Shown in pieces: positions 50,956 to 60,998 of a DNA stretch of 64,000 nt. The DNA is taken from positions 62,001 through 126,000 of the forward strand of contig NZ_BCQG01000001.1 in NCBI RefSeq assembly GCF_001544315.1, given 5' to 3'. The first letter of the stretch is position 1, and each line of letters starts with the position of its first letter. The DNA is from Geobacillus jurassicus NBRC 107829. Its GTDB lineage: Bacteria > Bacillota > Bacilli > Bacillales > Anoxybacillaceae. The notes below the pieces were generated by a model. The model had not been told where the DNA came from. It made no database searches and worked only from the letters and a program-made list of their open reading frames with translations. The translations under genes and the position numbers were made by a program.

Positions 50956-52548
50956 TTACGACGACCGGCCGGCAAGGCGTGCTTCCCGCTCGCGCAGCTC
51001 GACGCGGCGGATTTTCCCAGACGCCGTTTTCGGCAAATCGTCGACGAATTCGATTTTGCGCGGATATTTGTACGGCGCAGTCAACTGTTTCACATGTTCT
51101 TGCAGCGCCGGGATCAACGACGGATCGTCTTTGTCGACGCCATCGCGCAACACGACGAACGCCTTAACGACATGGCCACGCACTTCATCCGGGCTGGCGA
51201 CGACGGCGCATTCTTTCACGGCCGGGTGCTTGACGAGCGCGTCTTCCACTTCAAACGGGCCGATCGTGTAGCCGGCGCTGATGATAATGTCATCCCCGCG
51301 GCCTTCAAACCAGAAATAGCCGTCCTCGTCTTTGCGCGCTTTGTCTCCCGTAATGTAGTAATCGCCGCGGAACTGCATCGCCGTCCGCTCCGGATCTTTG
51401 TAATAATATTTAAACAGCGCCGGCGTTTCGATATGGACGGCGATGTCGCCGACCTGGCCGACTGGGCACGGCTCGCCGTTTTCGTCAATGATTTCGACGC
51501 GGTTGCCCGGCGTCGGTTTCCCCATTGATCCCGGCTTGATTTCCATCCCTTTCATGACGCCGACAAGCAACGTATTTTCCGTCTGCCCGTATCCGTCGCG
51601 CACTTCGACGCCGAAGTGCTTGGCGAACGTGTCGATCACTTCCCGGTTGAGCGGCTCACCGGCGGACACGGCGCTGTGCAAATGGGATAAATTGTAGCGG
51701 CCGATGTCCGGCACTTTCGCCATCAGGCGGTACTCGGTCGGCGTGCAGCAAAGCACATTGATTTTGTATTTTTCCAACAGCTGCAAATATTTTTCCGGCT
51801 CAAAGCGGCCGTAGTAGACGAACCCGGTCGCTCCCGAGCCGAGCACCGATAAAAACGGGCTCCAAATCCATTTTTGCCATCCCGGCCCGGCCGTCGCCCA
51901 AACAAGATCGCCGTCTTCAATGCACAGCCAGTTTTTCGCCGCGGTGCGCAAATGAGCGTACGCCCAGCCGTGGCAATGGACGACCCCTTTCGGATTGCCG
52001 GTCGTCCCGGACGTGTATGACAAAAACGCCATATCGTCGCGCGAGGTGTCTGCCGCCGTCAGCGTTTCGCTCTCCTTCGCCATGGCGTTTTCAAGCGGAA
52101 TCCATCCGTCTCGGGGTTCCCCGATGACAAACTTTGTCAAGCGTTCGATGCCGTCAATCGGCGCAAATTCGTCAATATACGGCTCATAAGCGACGACGGC
52201 TTTCGCCTCGCTATGAACGAGCCGGTATTGCAAATCTTTCGTCCGCAGCATCTCCGAGCTAGGGATGACAACAAGCCCGGCTTTGAGCGCCCCTAAGTAC
52301 ACTTCGTACGTTTCAATGAGTCGCGGCATCATGACGAGCACTTTATCGCCTTTTTCAAGCCCGTGCGACAAGAAAGCGTTTCCAATTCGGTTAGCGCGCG
52401 CCATCAGGCGGCTGTATGTAATCTCTTTCGTCTCGCCTTGCTCGCTTTCCCATGTCAAAGCGATGCGATCCGGGTGGACGGCCGCATGCCGCTCCATTTC
52501 AGATGTTAAATTGTAGCGCTCAGGAGCAATCAAGTCTTCCCGCCTCAT
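50956..52548 (-). CDS. mbcS: Acyl-CoA synthetase MbcS-like
   Basis: AMP-forming ligase of 530 residues, by position and sequence the counterpart of B. subtilis YtcI/MbcS, which activates short branched acids such as 2-methylbutyrate and isobutyrate for branched-chain fatty acid synthesis. Motifs: YTSGTTGNPKGVVHCHGWAY near residue 170, DGYGQTEN near 320, ITGDKARKDEDGYFWFEGR near 405 and the lysine in PKTASGKIRR. The ATG at 52548 follows AGGGGGAGAGG. Substrate assignment is by analogy. Confidence 0.88.
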   Translation of the reverse strand: MRREDLIAPERYNLTSEMERHAAVHPDRIALTWESEQGETKEITYSRLMARANRIGNAFLSHGLEKGDKVLVMMPRLIETYEVYLGALKAGLVVIPSSEMLRTKDLQYRLVHSEAKAVVAYEPYIDEFAPIDGIERLTKFVIGEPRDGWIPLENAMAKESETLTAADTSRDDMAFLSYTSGTTGNPKGVVHCHGWAYAHLRTAAKNWLCIEDGDLVWATAGPGWQKWIWSPFLSVLGSGATGFVYYGRFEPEKYLQLLEKYKINVLCCTPTEYRLMAKVPDIGRYNLSHLHSAVSAGEPLNREVIDTFAKHFGVEVRDGYGQTENTLLVGVMKGMEIKPGSMGKPTPGNRVEIIDENGEPCPVGQVGDIAVHIETPALFKYYYKDPERTAMQFRGDYYITGDKARKDEDGYFWFEGRGDDIIISAGYTIGPFEVEDALVKHPAVKECAVVASPDEVRGHVVKAFVVLRDGVDKDDPSLIPALQEHVKQLTAPYKYPRKIEFVDDLPKTASGKIRRVELREREARLAGRSS

Positions 52549-52645
52549 TGTTCCTCTCCCCCTCTGTATGATTGTTTCGCCACTATCGGCATTTCTATTA
52601 TACAAAATAGTCATTCTGTTTTGAATACTATTCCCCATATAGAAA

Positions 52646-52667
52646 CGGCGGGGGATGACCCCCGCCG
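52646..52667 (-). terminator. Terminator of the ssp gene
   Basis: Stem CGGCGGGGG (52646-52654) with CCCCCGCCG (52659-52667), followed on the minus strand by TTTCTATAT. Confidence 0.75.
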
Positions 52668-52687
52668 CGCAAGCCATTATTATGAAA

Positions 52688-52891
52688 TTAGAATTGGCGT
52701 GCGCCGCCCAATTGTTGTTGCGCCATGGCTACGAGACGTTTCGTGATCTCGCCGCCGACCGAACCGTTGGCGCGCGAAGTCGTGTCAGCGCCCAAGTTCA
52801 CGCCAAATTCTTGAGCGATCTCATATTTCATTTGCTCCAGCGCTTGTTGCGCGCCCGGAACAAGCAGGCGATTGTTGTTGTTGCGTGCCAT
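52688..52891 (-). CDS. Alpha/beta-type small acid-soluble spore protein
   Basis: 67-residue DNA-binding SASP that coats and protects spore DNA. It shows [17 protein letters not shown] and [20 protein letters not shown], the two conserved SASP blocks including the GPR protease cleavage region (YEIAQEFGV). AAGGAGGTG precedes the ATG. A sigma-G-type promoter lies 24 bases upstream, so expression is expected in the forespore. Confidence 0.97.
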   Translation of the reverse strand: MARNNNNRLLVPGAQQALEQMKYEIAQEFGVNLGADTTSRANGSVGGEITKRLVAMAQQQLGGARQF

Positions 52892-52914
52892 CAGTTTTCA
52901 CCTCCTTGTACCTA

Positions 52915-52945
52915 TAGAATGTGTGAAAACAGATGGCGATATGCA
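52915..52945 (-). promoter_or_regulatory. Sigma-G-type promoter of the SASP gene
   Basis: TGCATA and CATTCTA separated by 18 bases on the minus strand, close to the sigma-G consensus (TGAATA-N17/18-CATACTA). Confidence 0.7.
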
Positions 52946-52971
52946 GTGATGCTTTTGGTAAATTTTGAGAT

Positions 52972-54183
52972 TCAAAACAGCTCGGCAAACTCATCCGCCT
53001 GTCCGTTTTCTTCGTCAATGACGAGCGTCTCCGTTTCATTGACCGCCTTTTCGAGAAGCGGAGCAAGATTGAGCTGGTTCTCATAATGGAGCACTTTTTC
53101 TTTTTTCGGTTTCGTTTTCGGCGCTCTTGGTGTAAAAATGGTGCAACAATCTTCATATGGAAGAATGGAAATATCGTGAGTGTCGATTTGTTTCGCCAGC
53201 TCGATAATTTCCATCTTATCCATGGAAACAAGCGGGCGCAAGATCGGGGTATTCGTCACTTCATTGATGACATACATGCTCTCAAGCGTTTGGCTCGCAA
53301 CTTGACCAAGGCTTTCGCCAGTGACAATCGCCAATGCCCGCTGGCGGCGGCGCAGCGCATCGGTAATTTTCAGCATCGCCCGCCGAGTCGAAATTAAAGA
53401 GTATTCGTTGGGAACTCCTTGGTAAATGGCTTGCTGCACTTCCGTAAACGGGACGACGTGAAGTTTGATCCTTCCGCCGTATGCAGTCAGCTTCTTCACT
53501 AAGTCGATCACTTTTTGCTTCGCCCGTTCGCTTGTAAACGGTGGGCTGAAAAAGTGGACGGCTTCGATTTCCAAGCCGCGCTTCATCGCCAAATAACCGG
53601 CGACCGGGCTGTCGATGCCGCCTGAGAGCATGAGCATCGCCTTGCCGCTCGTTCCAACCGGCAGGCCGCCGGCGCCGAAAATGTCGCAGCACGTGACATA
53701 CGTCCCGTCTTGGCGCACTTCAATGCGCACGTCAATATCCGGCTCGCGCACGTTGACCGTCAGCCCGTCCGTCTGCCGCAAAATATGCGCCCCCACCTCG
53801 TGGTTCAGCTCGTCGCTTCGATACGGAAACTGTTTGTCGACGCGGCGGGCGCTCACTTTAAACGTTTTTCCTTTATACGGAAGCTGGCGGACGGCAGCGA
53901 GCGCCGTTTCTTTAATGGCGTCAAGGTCGTTTTCGCACTTCATCGCCAGACTGAACGAGTGAATGCCAAAGACGGTTTTCAGCTTTTCGATGATCGGCTC
54001 ATGCGGCTCGCCGTTTAATAAAATGTACATTCGGTCGCGCATATATTCAATCTGAATCCGCTCAAACGCCTGCAGTTTGCGGGCGATGTTGTTTTTGAGC
54101 CGCCGGACGAAGATATTGCGGTTTTTTCCTTTTGTCGTCATTTCTCCGTAGCGGATTAAAATGCGGTCATATTTCATCTCCAT
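52972..54183 (-). CDS. thiI: tRNA 4-thiouridine synthetase ThiI
   Basis: Adenylates U8 of tRNA and inserts sulfur to give 4-thiouridine; may also supply sulfur for thiamine. The 403-residue protein has an N-terminal ferredoxin-like and THUMP region (1-165), the PP-loop MLSGGIDSPVAG near residue 185 and YEDCCTIFTP near 343. It lacks the C-terminal rhodanese domain of enterobacterial ThiI, as usual in Bacillaceae. It starts one base after the nifZ stop, so sulfur donor and enzyme are co-translated. Confidence 0.96.
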   Translation of the reverse strand: MEMKYDRILIRYGEMTTKGKNRNIFVRRLKNNIARKLQAFERIQIEYMRDRMYILLNGEPHEPIIEKLKTVFGIHSFSLAMKCENDLDAIKETALAAVRQLPYKGKTFKVSARRVDKQFPYRSDELNHEVGAHILRQTDGLTVNVREPDIDVRIEVRQDGTYVTCCDIFGAGGLPVGTSGKAMLMLSGGIDSPVAGYLAMKRGLEIEAVHFFSPPFTSERAKQKVIDLVKKLTAYGGRIKLHVVPFTEVQQAIYQGVPNEYSLISTRRAMLKITDALRRRQRALAIVTGESLGQVASQTLESMYVINEVTNTPILRPLVSMDKMEIIELAKQIDTHDISILPYEDCCTIFTPRAPKTKPKKEKVLHYENQLNLAPLLEKAVNETETLVIDEENGQADEFAELF

Positions 54184-54184
54184 C

Positions 54185-55330
54185 TTATCCCGTTACCTCG
54201 CTTAATGTTTTGATCGCCTGTTTGATCGCCGCCACCGTCGGCGCGATTTCTTCACGTCTGTTGTCAAACGACAAACTGATGCGAATGCCGCGTTCGGCAC
54301 GGCCCGCGCCGAGCCCCATAGCCAGCAGCGTCTTGCTCGGCGCCTTCTTTTTCGACGAGCAAGCCGACGTCGTCGATACATAAATCCCATTTTTTTCTAA
54401 CTCGTGCACAAACACTTCCGGCTTCATGCCGCTTTTTAACGAAAAGTTGATGATGTGAGGAGCGGCGCCGTCGCTCGGCGTATTGACCTCGATGTCCGGA
54501 ATCGCCGAAAGCGCTTCGAGCCACTCGTTTTTCAATGCCTTGAGCCGGTCGATGTCCCGCTCGTATCGCTCAAGCGCCAAGCGAAGCGCCTTCGCCATCG
54601 CCACGATGGCAGCCACGTTTTCGGTTCCGGACCGAAGTTGCCGCTCCTGTCCTCCGCCGGCGATCAATGGCGCCAGGCGGACGCCTTCGCGCACGTAAAG
54701 CAGGCCGGCGCCGCGCAGCCCGTGGAATTTATGCGCCGATATTGTGCATAAATCGACGCCGGCCTGCTTCAAGTCGAGCGGCACTTTGCTGATGCCTTGC
54801 ACCCGATCGACGTGAAACAGCGTTTTCGGATAGCGGGCCAAAAGCGCGCCAATTTCTTCAATCGGCTGCATGGTGCCGACTTCATTATTGACATGCATGA
54901 TCGACACAAGAATCGTATCGTCGCGCAGCGCGCGTTCAACCTGCTCAACCGACACTCTTCCTTCGCGGTTGACCGGCAAGTACGTCACCTCAAAACCAAG
55001 CTCCTCAAGCTGGCGGCACGGTTCGGCGACAGACGGATGCTCGATTTCTGTCGTAATGATATGCCGGCCGCGCTGCCGGTATTGCCAGGCGACTCCTTTG
55101 ATGGCGAAATTGTTCGCCTCCGTTCCACCGGAGGTAAAAACGATTTCGTTCGGCTTAACGCGCAGCATGGCGGCGATTTGTTCGCGCGCTTGCGTCAAGA
55201 GCCGCTCCGCCTTCATGCCCAGCCCATGGAGCGAAGACGGGTTGGCAAAATAGTTCGTTGCGACGGCAACGAACGAATCGACCACTTCGGGAAACGGTTT
55301 GGTTGTCGCGCTGTTGTCAAGATAGATCAT
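54185..55330 (-). CDS. nifZ: Cysteine desulfurase (NifZ-type partner of ThiI)
   Basis: PLP enzyme that takes sulfur from cysteine. The 381-residue protein starts MIYLDNSATTKP, has TEIEHPSV with the PLP-stacking histidine near residue 98, the PLP lysine in SAHKFHG near 200 and the sulfur-accepting cysteine in TSACSSKKKAPS near 325. It lies directly upstream of thiI, as B. subtilis nifZ, and likely serves tRNA thiolation. HVDRVQ replaces the common HVDAVQ. The ATG at 55330 follows GGAGGATGG; the earlier frame lies in the promoter region. Confidence 0.93.
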   Translation of the reverse strand: MIYLDNSATTKPFPEVVDSFVAVATNYFANPSSLHGLGMKAERLLTQAREQIAAMLRVKPNEIVFTSGGTEANNFAIKGVAWQYRQRGRHIITTEIEHPSVAEPCRQLEELGFEVTYLPVNREGRVSVEQVERALRDDTILVSIMHVNNEVGTMQPIEEIGALLARYPKTLFHVDRVQGISKVPLDLKQAGVDLCTISAHKFHGLRGAGLLYVREGVRLAPLIAGGGQERQLRSGTENVAAIVAMAKALRLALERYERDIDRLKALKNEWLEALSAIPDIEVNTPSDGAAPHIINFSLKSGMKPEVFVHELEKNGIYVSTTSACSSKKKAPSKTLLAMGLGAGRAERGIRISLSFDNRREEIAPTVAAIKQAIKTLSEVTG

Positions 55331-55439
55331 CGCTTCCATCCTCCGCTCGTCATCGGCAGAATATACATAATACATCATAAACAAAGCGAGCATCAATCAG
55401 CAACGAAAACACACAGTCATTTACATTATTCGCCAAAAA

Positions 55440-55474
55440 CCCGATAAATATCGGCAAAACCGATACTTATCGGG
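55440..55474 (-). terminator. Terminator of ezrA
   Basis: Stem CCCGATAA/TTATCGGG continued by TATCGG/CCGATA with one mismatch and a CAAAA loop, then TTTTTGG on the minus strand. Confidence 0.9.
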
Positions 55475-55481
55475 TTATTCA

Positions 55482-57185
55482 TCACTGCTCCCGGTCATTG
55501 TTCTCTTGCCATAGCTGCTGCACGCGGTCAAACGCGCCCGGCTCGACTTCTTCTACAGCCGCCACCGCCTGCCGGAGCGCCTCTTCATAGTCATAATGAC
55601 GGAACAAAAATTCGGCTTCTTCAAGCCGTTTGCGGACGGACGGGTAGCGGCGGCGGTAGCGGTTGCCGTATTGAATCGTCCGCTCCGCCAGCGTCGCCTG
55701 TTCAATCATCTCCATCGTCCGCTCATACAGCCGTTCCACCGCCGTTTTCGCTTCCTCCAACGCCCGGTCGACCGCTGGCATATCAAGCGGCTTTTCCTCG
55801 AGGCGCGCGGCGACAGCCTGCAAGCTGCGTTTCGCTTCCGTCAATTCCATCGCATACGGTTCAGGCAGCCCCGGCAGCCGGCTTTTTTGCACAAGGCGAA
55901 GCGCCTCAGCCAATGTTTTTCGCATGCCGTCAAGCTTTTCACGGGCGATCAATTCATCTTTGCGCAGCGTCTGCAGCATCGTCCGAAACTGTTCATGTTC
56001 TTCTTTCATTAGGTCGATCTGAGAAACAAGCTGCTCAAGCTCCTCTTTCAACAGCGAATACGCCGTTTTCGCCTCGGCGGCGCGGTCTTGGAGCAGCACA
56101 AAACGCTTTTGCAGCTGATGCAGCTGTTTTTCGATGCTTCGATATTTTTCGAGGTCGCTTGGCGGCAAATGGTAGCTTTGCTGGACGAACAACGCTTCCG
56201 CCTCGGTTTCCTTCGCCTCCGCAGCGAGCTCTTGAAGCATGCCGCCAATGCGCGGCATTTCCGTTTGCACGTATTGATGCGCGAGCACTTCGTTTTCGAG
56301 CAGATCATACAGCGCTTCGATCTCTTCTTTCAGCTCGGCGGCGGTTTGCTTCGCTTCTTCGACGCGCAGCTCGCTGATCATCGCCAGGCATTGCTCAATT
56401 TTGTCCCGTTTTTCCTGAAGCGTGCGCTCCATATGCAAATGGTCTAGGATGTACCCGCGCTCTTCCATTTCCCGATAACCGTCGCCCAGCTCAGCCAGCT
56501 GGGCCGGCAACGACGTTTGACATTCGCCAAGCAAACCTGGAATCTCTTCCATCATCGCCTTGAGTCGGACAAGCTCTTCCTTCAGCGCGAGAACGACATC
56601 GCGCGCCGCCAAATAGTTGCCGGTCTCCGTCAACTCGGCAAAGCGCTGGAATTGCTTTTCCGCCTCCGTCAAGCGGACGTCGAGCAAGTCGGCGGCCGGC
56701 CCGAACGTATAACGGTAAGCAAGCAGCGTCTTTTTCGCTTCCCGATGAGCCGCACGCAACTCCTCGATCTCCGTCCGGCTTTGTTCCTCGCTGCCGATCA
56801 ACTCATTCACTTCATGGATGATTTCGTGCACTTCCTCCTCAAGGCGATGCAATCCATCGGCGATATGCCCCAGCAGCCGCCGCGCCTGCCGATAGCGGTA
56901 TTTGTCAATCAGCCGTTCCGCGTCAAACAGTTGCTCTTCCACATTCGGCAGCTTGACTGCCACGATGTTGTCCCATTGCTGGCGCCATCGTTCAAACAGC
57001 TGCTCCGTCTCCCCTGTCATGTTCAGCTGCTTCACTTTTGCCAGCTCGTCCGGCACCGGCCGGTTCATCAAGCTGATTTTCCATTCCTCAAGCTGGTCGA
57101 TTTCCCGGTACATCCGCTTCCGGTACATCTGATTGTATATGATTGCTCCCGCACCAAGGAGCAGAACGATCCATGCCATCCCCAT
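55482..57185 (-). CDS. ezrA: Septation ring formation regulator EzrA
   Basis: Membrane-anchored negative regulator of FtsZ ring assembly that also links division and wall synthesis. The 567-residue protein has one N-terminal transmembrane helix (about 2-18, N-terminus outside) and then spectrin-like coiled coils to the end, with almost no cysteine or glycine-rich loops, typical of EzrA. GGGGGG lies nine bases before the ATG. Divergent from hisJ and upstream of nifZ, as in Bacillus. Confidence 0.95.
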   Translation of the reverse strand: MGMAWIVLLLGAGAIIYNQMYRKRMYREIDQLEEWKISLMNRPVPDELAKVKQLNMTGETEQLFERWRQQWDNIVAVKLPNVEEQLFDAERLIDKYRYRQARRLLGHIADGLHRLEEEVHEIIHEVNELIGSEEQSRTEIEELRAAHREAKKTLLAYRYTFGPAADLLDVRLTEAEKQFQRFAELTETGNYLAARDVVLALKEELVRLKAMMEEIPGLLGECQTSLPAQLAELGDGYREMEERGYILDHLHMERTLQEKRDKIEQCLAMISELRVEEAKQTAAELKEEIEALYDLLENEVLAHQYVQTEMPRIGGMLQELAAEAKETEAEALFVQQSYHLPPSDLEKYRSIEKQLHQLQKRFVLLQDRAAEAKTAYSLLKEELEQLVSQIDLMKEEHEQFRTMLQTLRKDELIAREKLDGMRKTLAEALRLVQKSRLPGLPEPYAMELTEAKRSLQAVAARLEEKPLDMPAVDRALEEAKTAVERLYERTMEMIEQATLAERTIQYGNRYRRRYPSVRKRLEEAEFLFRHYDYEEALRQAVAAVEEVEPGAFDRVQQLWQENNDREQ

Positions 57186-57341
57186 CCGCCGATGCCCCCC
57201 TTAGACTCAAGCTACTCGAACAACAAATGAAAATAGCGGAAGAAGGCAGAAATATATATTTTTCAATGTTTTTATGATACCATGTTAACGACATTTTTTG
57301 ACCAAAATTTTTATTTTTTTTACAAGACTCTTCAATCTTTT

Positions 57342-57350
57342 TGCTATGAT
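57342..57350 (+). promoter_or_regulatory. Extended -10 promoter of hisJ
   Basis: TGCTATGAT is an extended -10 located 30 bases before the hisJ start; no good -35 at standard spacing. Confidence 0.5.
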
Positions 57351-57379
57351 ACATAAGGGAGAAAGGAGGAAAATCGATC

Positions 57380-58204
57380 ATGCGCGACGGGCATATTCAT
57401 ACGCCGTTTTGTCCGCACGGAAGCCAAGATCCGCTTGAGGCCTATGTAGAGCGCGCGATCAGCCTTGGCTATACAGACATTTCCTTTACGGAGCATGCCC
57501 CGCTTCCCGAGCGGTTTATCGATCCGACGCCAAACCAAGACTGCTCGATGGAGCTTGGCCAGCTTGAGCGCTATTTGCACGCTGTCGCTGAGGTGAAAGC
57601 CCGCTACCGAAACGACATTGTCATTCGCATCGGGCTGGAAGTCGATTTTATCCCTGGCTTTGAGGAAGAAACGACCCGCCTGCTCGACGAAGTCGGTCCG
57701 CTGCTTGACGACAGCATTTTATCGGTTCACTTTTTGGCCCACGAAGGACAATATGTATGCCTTGATTACAGCGAAGATATGTTCGCTGATATCATCCGTT
57801 TGTTCGGATCGGTCGAACGCGTCCACCGCGCCTACTACGAAACGGTGCGGCAATCGATCCGCGCGGAGCTTGGCCGCTACAAGCCGAAACGCATCGGCCA
57901 TATGACGCTTGTGCGCAAGTTCCAACGCCGTTTCCCATGCTTGGAACCAATGGATGAGTGGATTGTTGCCATTCTCGATGACATCAAGCAGTTCGGCTAT
58001 GAATTGGACTACAACGGCGCCGGCGCCGCCAAACCGCTCTGCTTGGAGCCGTATCCGCCGGGCGGCGTAATCGCCGAGGCGCGGCGTCGAGGCATCCCGA
58101 TCGTATATGGATCCGACGCCCACCGTGCCGCCGACTTGCACCAAGGACGTGAGATGATGGACCGTGAGGCGCTTTCGGTTGACAACCGCCCGCAGCCGTC
58201 ATAA
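57380..58204 (+). CDS. hisJ: Histidinol-phosphatase, PHP family
   Basis: Dephosphorylates histidinol phosphate in histidine synthesis. The 274-residue PHP-domain protein has metal-binding DGHIHTPFCPHG at the start, FTEHAPLP near residue 36, GLEVDFIPG near 83, SVHFLAHEG near 113 and YGSDAHRAADLH near 240. AAAGGAGG precedes the ATG. Divergent from ezrA; other his genes are not in the window. Confidence 0.95.
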   Translation: MRDGHIHTPFCPHGSQDPLEAYVERAISLGYTDISFTEHAPLPERFIDPTPNQDCSMELGQLERYLHAVAEVKARYRNDIVIRIGLEVDFIPGFEEETTRLLDEVGPLLDDSILSVHFLAHEGQYVCLDYSEDMFADIIRLFGSVERVHRAYYETVRQSIRAELGRYKPKRIGHMTLVRKFQRRFPCLEPMDEWIVAILDDIKQFGYELDYNGAGAAKPLCLEPYPPGGVIAEARRRGIPIVYGSDAHRAADLHQGREMMDREALSVDNRPQPS

Positions 58205-58299
58205 AACAGAGGCGAATCATCCATTTCCCCGCTCGCATCCTGATGGATGTCGAGGTGAGAGATTCTGCTCCAATCATGATGAAAAAGGAGGCCAGTGCT

Positions 58300-58776
58300 A
58301 TGTTTCGTCCGATTGCTTACAGCGGGACACGCGAAGAAAATTACGCGCTCGTCATCGAGCAGCTGAAATCGCTCATTTCCGGGGAACGAAATTTCATCGC
58401 CAACTTGGCGAACGCGGCCGCCTTGCTCAATCAATTCTTGTCCGACATCAACTGGGTCGGGTTTTATCTCGCGGACGGCGACGAGCTTGTGCTTGGCCCA
58501 TTCCAGGGCTTGCCGGCCTGCGTGCGCATTCCGTTCGGCAAAGGCGTGTGCGGCACAGCGGCCGCCGAACGGAGGACGGTGGTCGTTCCCGACGTTCACC
58601 AATTTCCAGGCCATATCGCTTGCGATGCGGCGTCCCAATCGGAAATCGTCGTGCCGCTCATGAAAGACAACCGCGTCATCGGCGTCTTGGACATTGACAG
58701 CCCGGTGAAAAACCGCTTCGATGACATCGACCGCCGCTGCTTGGAGCAGTTTGCCAGCGTGCTCATTTCCAGCTGA
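58300..58776 (+). CDS. Free methionine-(R)-sulfoxide reductase (GAF domain, YtsP-like)
   Basis: GAF-fold enzyme of 158 residues that reduces free methionine-(R)-sulfoxide. The signature NWVGFYLADGDELVLGPFQG and the cysteines in PACVRIPFGKGVCGTAA (near 82 and 92) are those of fRMsr; a further cysteine is in GHIACDAASQSE near 116. AAAAGGAGG precedes the ATG at 58300; the frame extends 19 codons upstream without a ribosome-binding site. Follows hisJ by 95 bases. Confidence 0.94.
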   Translation: MFRPIAYSGTREENYALVIEQLKSLISGERNFIANLANAAALLNQFLSDINWVGFYLADGDELVLGPFQGLPACVRIPFGKGVCGTAAAERRTVVVPDVHQFPGHIACDAASQSEIVVPLMKDNRVIGVLDIDSPVKNRFDDIDRRCLEQFASVLISS

Positions 58777-58802
58777 CGAAAAAAAGCGCGCCAGGCGCGA
58801 AG

Positions 58803-58832
58803 AAGGAATCCGCTTGTCCGGATTCCTTTTTT
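58803..58832 (+). terminator. Terminator after the fRMsr gene
   Basis: Stem AAGGAATCCG (58803-58812) with CGGATTCCTT (58819-58828), then TTTTTT in total on the plus strand. The opposite strand also terminates the GGDEF gene poorly. Confidence 0.9.
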
Positions 58833-60664
58833 ACACTTTATACAAATGGCAGTCGTCGTACACGAAAATACAGTTTTTCCCCGTCTCTTTCGCCATATAA
58901 AGCGCGGCGTCCGCCCGTTTGAACAGCTGCTCCGCATTCTCGCAGCCTGGACGCTCCCACCATGACACGCCGCACGAAACGGTCACCGTCGGAACCGTTT
59001 GTTCCCTGACTTTTTCCGTGATGCGGCGGGCGATCGAAATGGCGTCAGACAGCGGCACTTTCGGCAAATACACCGCCAGCTCTTCCCCGCCCCAACGCGC
59101 CGCCACATCGCCATCGCGAATGTTGGCGCGCATCGTCTCAGCCACTTGGATGAGCACCCCATCGCCCGTTTGATGGCCGTACACATCGTTGATTTGCTTA
59201 AAGTTGTCGATGTCAAACAAAATGAGCGCCCCGGATGCATCCGAGCTCATAGATGTTTGGATCACCTCGTCCAAATAGCGGCGCGTATGCAGCTTTGTCA
59301 AATAGTCGGTGATCACCAGCTTCTCGAGCTCCTCGCGCAACATCGCGTTCATAAACGCCAGCGTTGAATGTTGAACGAGCGACTCCAACAGCTTAAACAT
59401 CTCAAACGTAAAGCGGTATGGTTCACAGGCGAGCGCAATGCACAATCCTTTCGTTTCCTTGTTCTGCTGCATCGGCGCCGCCATGATGGAACGAAACGGC
59501 CCAAAGGCGGAGCACACATCGCCGGCAAATAAAATGTCATTGTCGCTTTGGCGCCGGTTTTCCACCCAGTCGACATACGGCGCGGACTCCTTATCGAAAA
59601 AAAAACGGCGTGCTGCCCGGCAAAAGCTCCCGCTTGCCGTCCGTAAACAAGAAAAAACCGACTTCATCCGCGCCGAACGATTGTTGGATTTGCGATACCA
59701 TGTACTCAATGGCTTCATGAAGCCGCGGCCGGGCGTTCAATTGGCGCATCGTGTCGTTGATGAGCTGCAAATCGGCGACAAGCCGGCGCGACTGCTCATA
59801 CAATTTGGCGTTCTCAAGAGCGCTTCCAGCCGTGCTCGCCAACAGAGAAATAAAATGAATCTCCCGTTTTGGAAAGGGCGCAGCATACGGGGCGATAATT
59901 TGAATTACCCCATACACCGCCTGCCCCCCTTTAATCGGGGCGTACAGCACCGAGCGCGGCGGCGCCTCCATCTCCTCGCATTGCACTTGTCCAGTCAAAA
60001 ACGCCCGCAACGCCGCCGTCTGTTTTTCGCTTTCATCCAATGCAAGCGTTTTGATCGGCAAATTTCCGCGCAGATCGTTGTCGTGCGACAACAGAAGGTG
60101 GTAGGTGAACGATGGATAGACGTTTTGCAGCGTGCGGATAATTTCTTCAAGCACATCATCGATATGCATCGAGGAATGAATTTTCGCGGCGAAGCGATGC
60201 AGCTGTCCATACCGTTTCTCTTCGCCCGCCCCTTGCAGCACCGCGCTAAGTTTCCGAAACAATCGCGCCAAATCCGCCCGGATCTCCAACAACAACCGCT
60301 CGTCAAAACCACCGTCTTTTCGATACACAAGCTCGACCATCGCCGGCGCCTCATCGGAAAGCATGAAAAAGAGCCGGGCCGCCATATGCGGCCCACCGGC
60401 ATCGACAACCACAACTTCACGCTCTCCTTCAGCCGCGATCAGCCCAGCGTCCGGCGTCCCAACCGCGGCCGCTTCCGGATAAAAGGCCGCCCGCACCGGG
60501 TCGTACAAATAAAAAACGGCTTGCTCGAGCGCCAGCTCTTCTTTCAGCAGCGCGAGCAGCTCGCCCGCCGCCGCCGAAAACGGCCCATCGTCCTGAAACG
60601 CTAAAAACCAGTGGAAAAATTTTTGTTTAAATGCTTCATACCGCTTCATGTCTTCCTTGTTCAT
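58831..60664 (-). pseudogene. GAF-GGDEF diguanylate cyclase, split by a homopolymer frameshift
   Basis: Would make cyclic di-GMP. The upstream frame (60664 to about 59591) encodes about 350 residues with a helical N-terminus and GAF-like regions, then ends STPFFFR-stop. The downstream frame resumes DKESAPYVDWVENR and carries the cyclase: FDIDNFKQINDVYGHQTGD, the I-site RDGD five residues before the active site RWGGEELAVYL, and YMAKETGK. The two join perfectly if a run of nine A's (59597-59605 on the plus strand) had eight. Full length would be about 610 residues. The ATG at 60664 is eight bases from GGTGG. May be phase-variable, mutated or a sequencing artefact. Confidence 0.9.
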
Positions 60665-60744
60665 CGCCTTTTCCACCCAAACCTGCCTCATCATTCCAAA
60701 CGAGAGAATGGGATGATAAATTTTTTCTAAAAATTGCATCTTTT

Positions 60745-60753
60745 ATTATACCA
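60745..60753 (-). promoter_or_regulatory. Extended -10 promoter of the GGDEF gene
   Basis: TGGTATAAT on the minus strand, a perfect extended -10, about 80 bases upstream of the preferred start. Its predicted start site excludes the earliest ATG (60739). Confidence 0.6.
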
Positions 60754-60782
60754 TACAAACAGAGAAGAAGGGAAACAAAATG

Positions 60783-60811
60783 TTGACTTTATCCTCTAAA
60801 AATCATATAAT
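60783..60811 (+). promoter_or_regulatory. rpsD promoter
   Basis: TTGACT and a perfect TATAAT separated by 17 bases; it opens a leader of about 180 bases before rpsD. Confidence 0.85.
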
Positions 60812-60839
60812 AGCTTTTGTGTAAAATATAGCAGCCTTT

Positions 60840-60981
60840 GTGCCCACCTTTATGGTTCATTTTGTTCCTCGGCCCGCCGAGGTGCATCGTGTAACTCTTA
60901 GCTGCGAGAGCGAGGATGCATGAAAACAAAATGGCCATAATTGTTGGCGCACATCTGCTTTTATTTTACGGGAATAAAAGC
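60840..60981 (+). promoter_or_regulatory. Structured rpsD leader (ribosomal protein S4 autoregulation)
   Basis: The leader folds on itself: GTGCC (60840) pairs with GGCGCAC (60946-60952), and TTATGG plus CATTTTGTT pair with AACAAAATGGCCATAA, enclosing a GC-rich hairpin (CCTCGGCCCGCCGAGG). A second hairpin GCTTTTATT/AATAAAAGC (60957-60981) ends six bases before the AAGGAGG site. In Bacillus S4 represses rpsD through such a leader. Confidence 0.75.
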
Positions 60982-60998
60982 GTAAGGAGGAGCAACGA

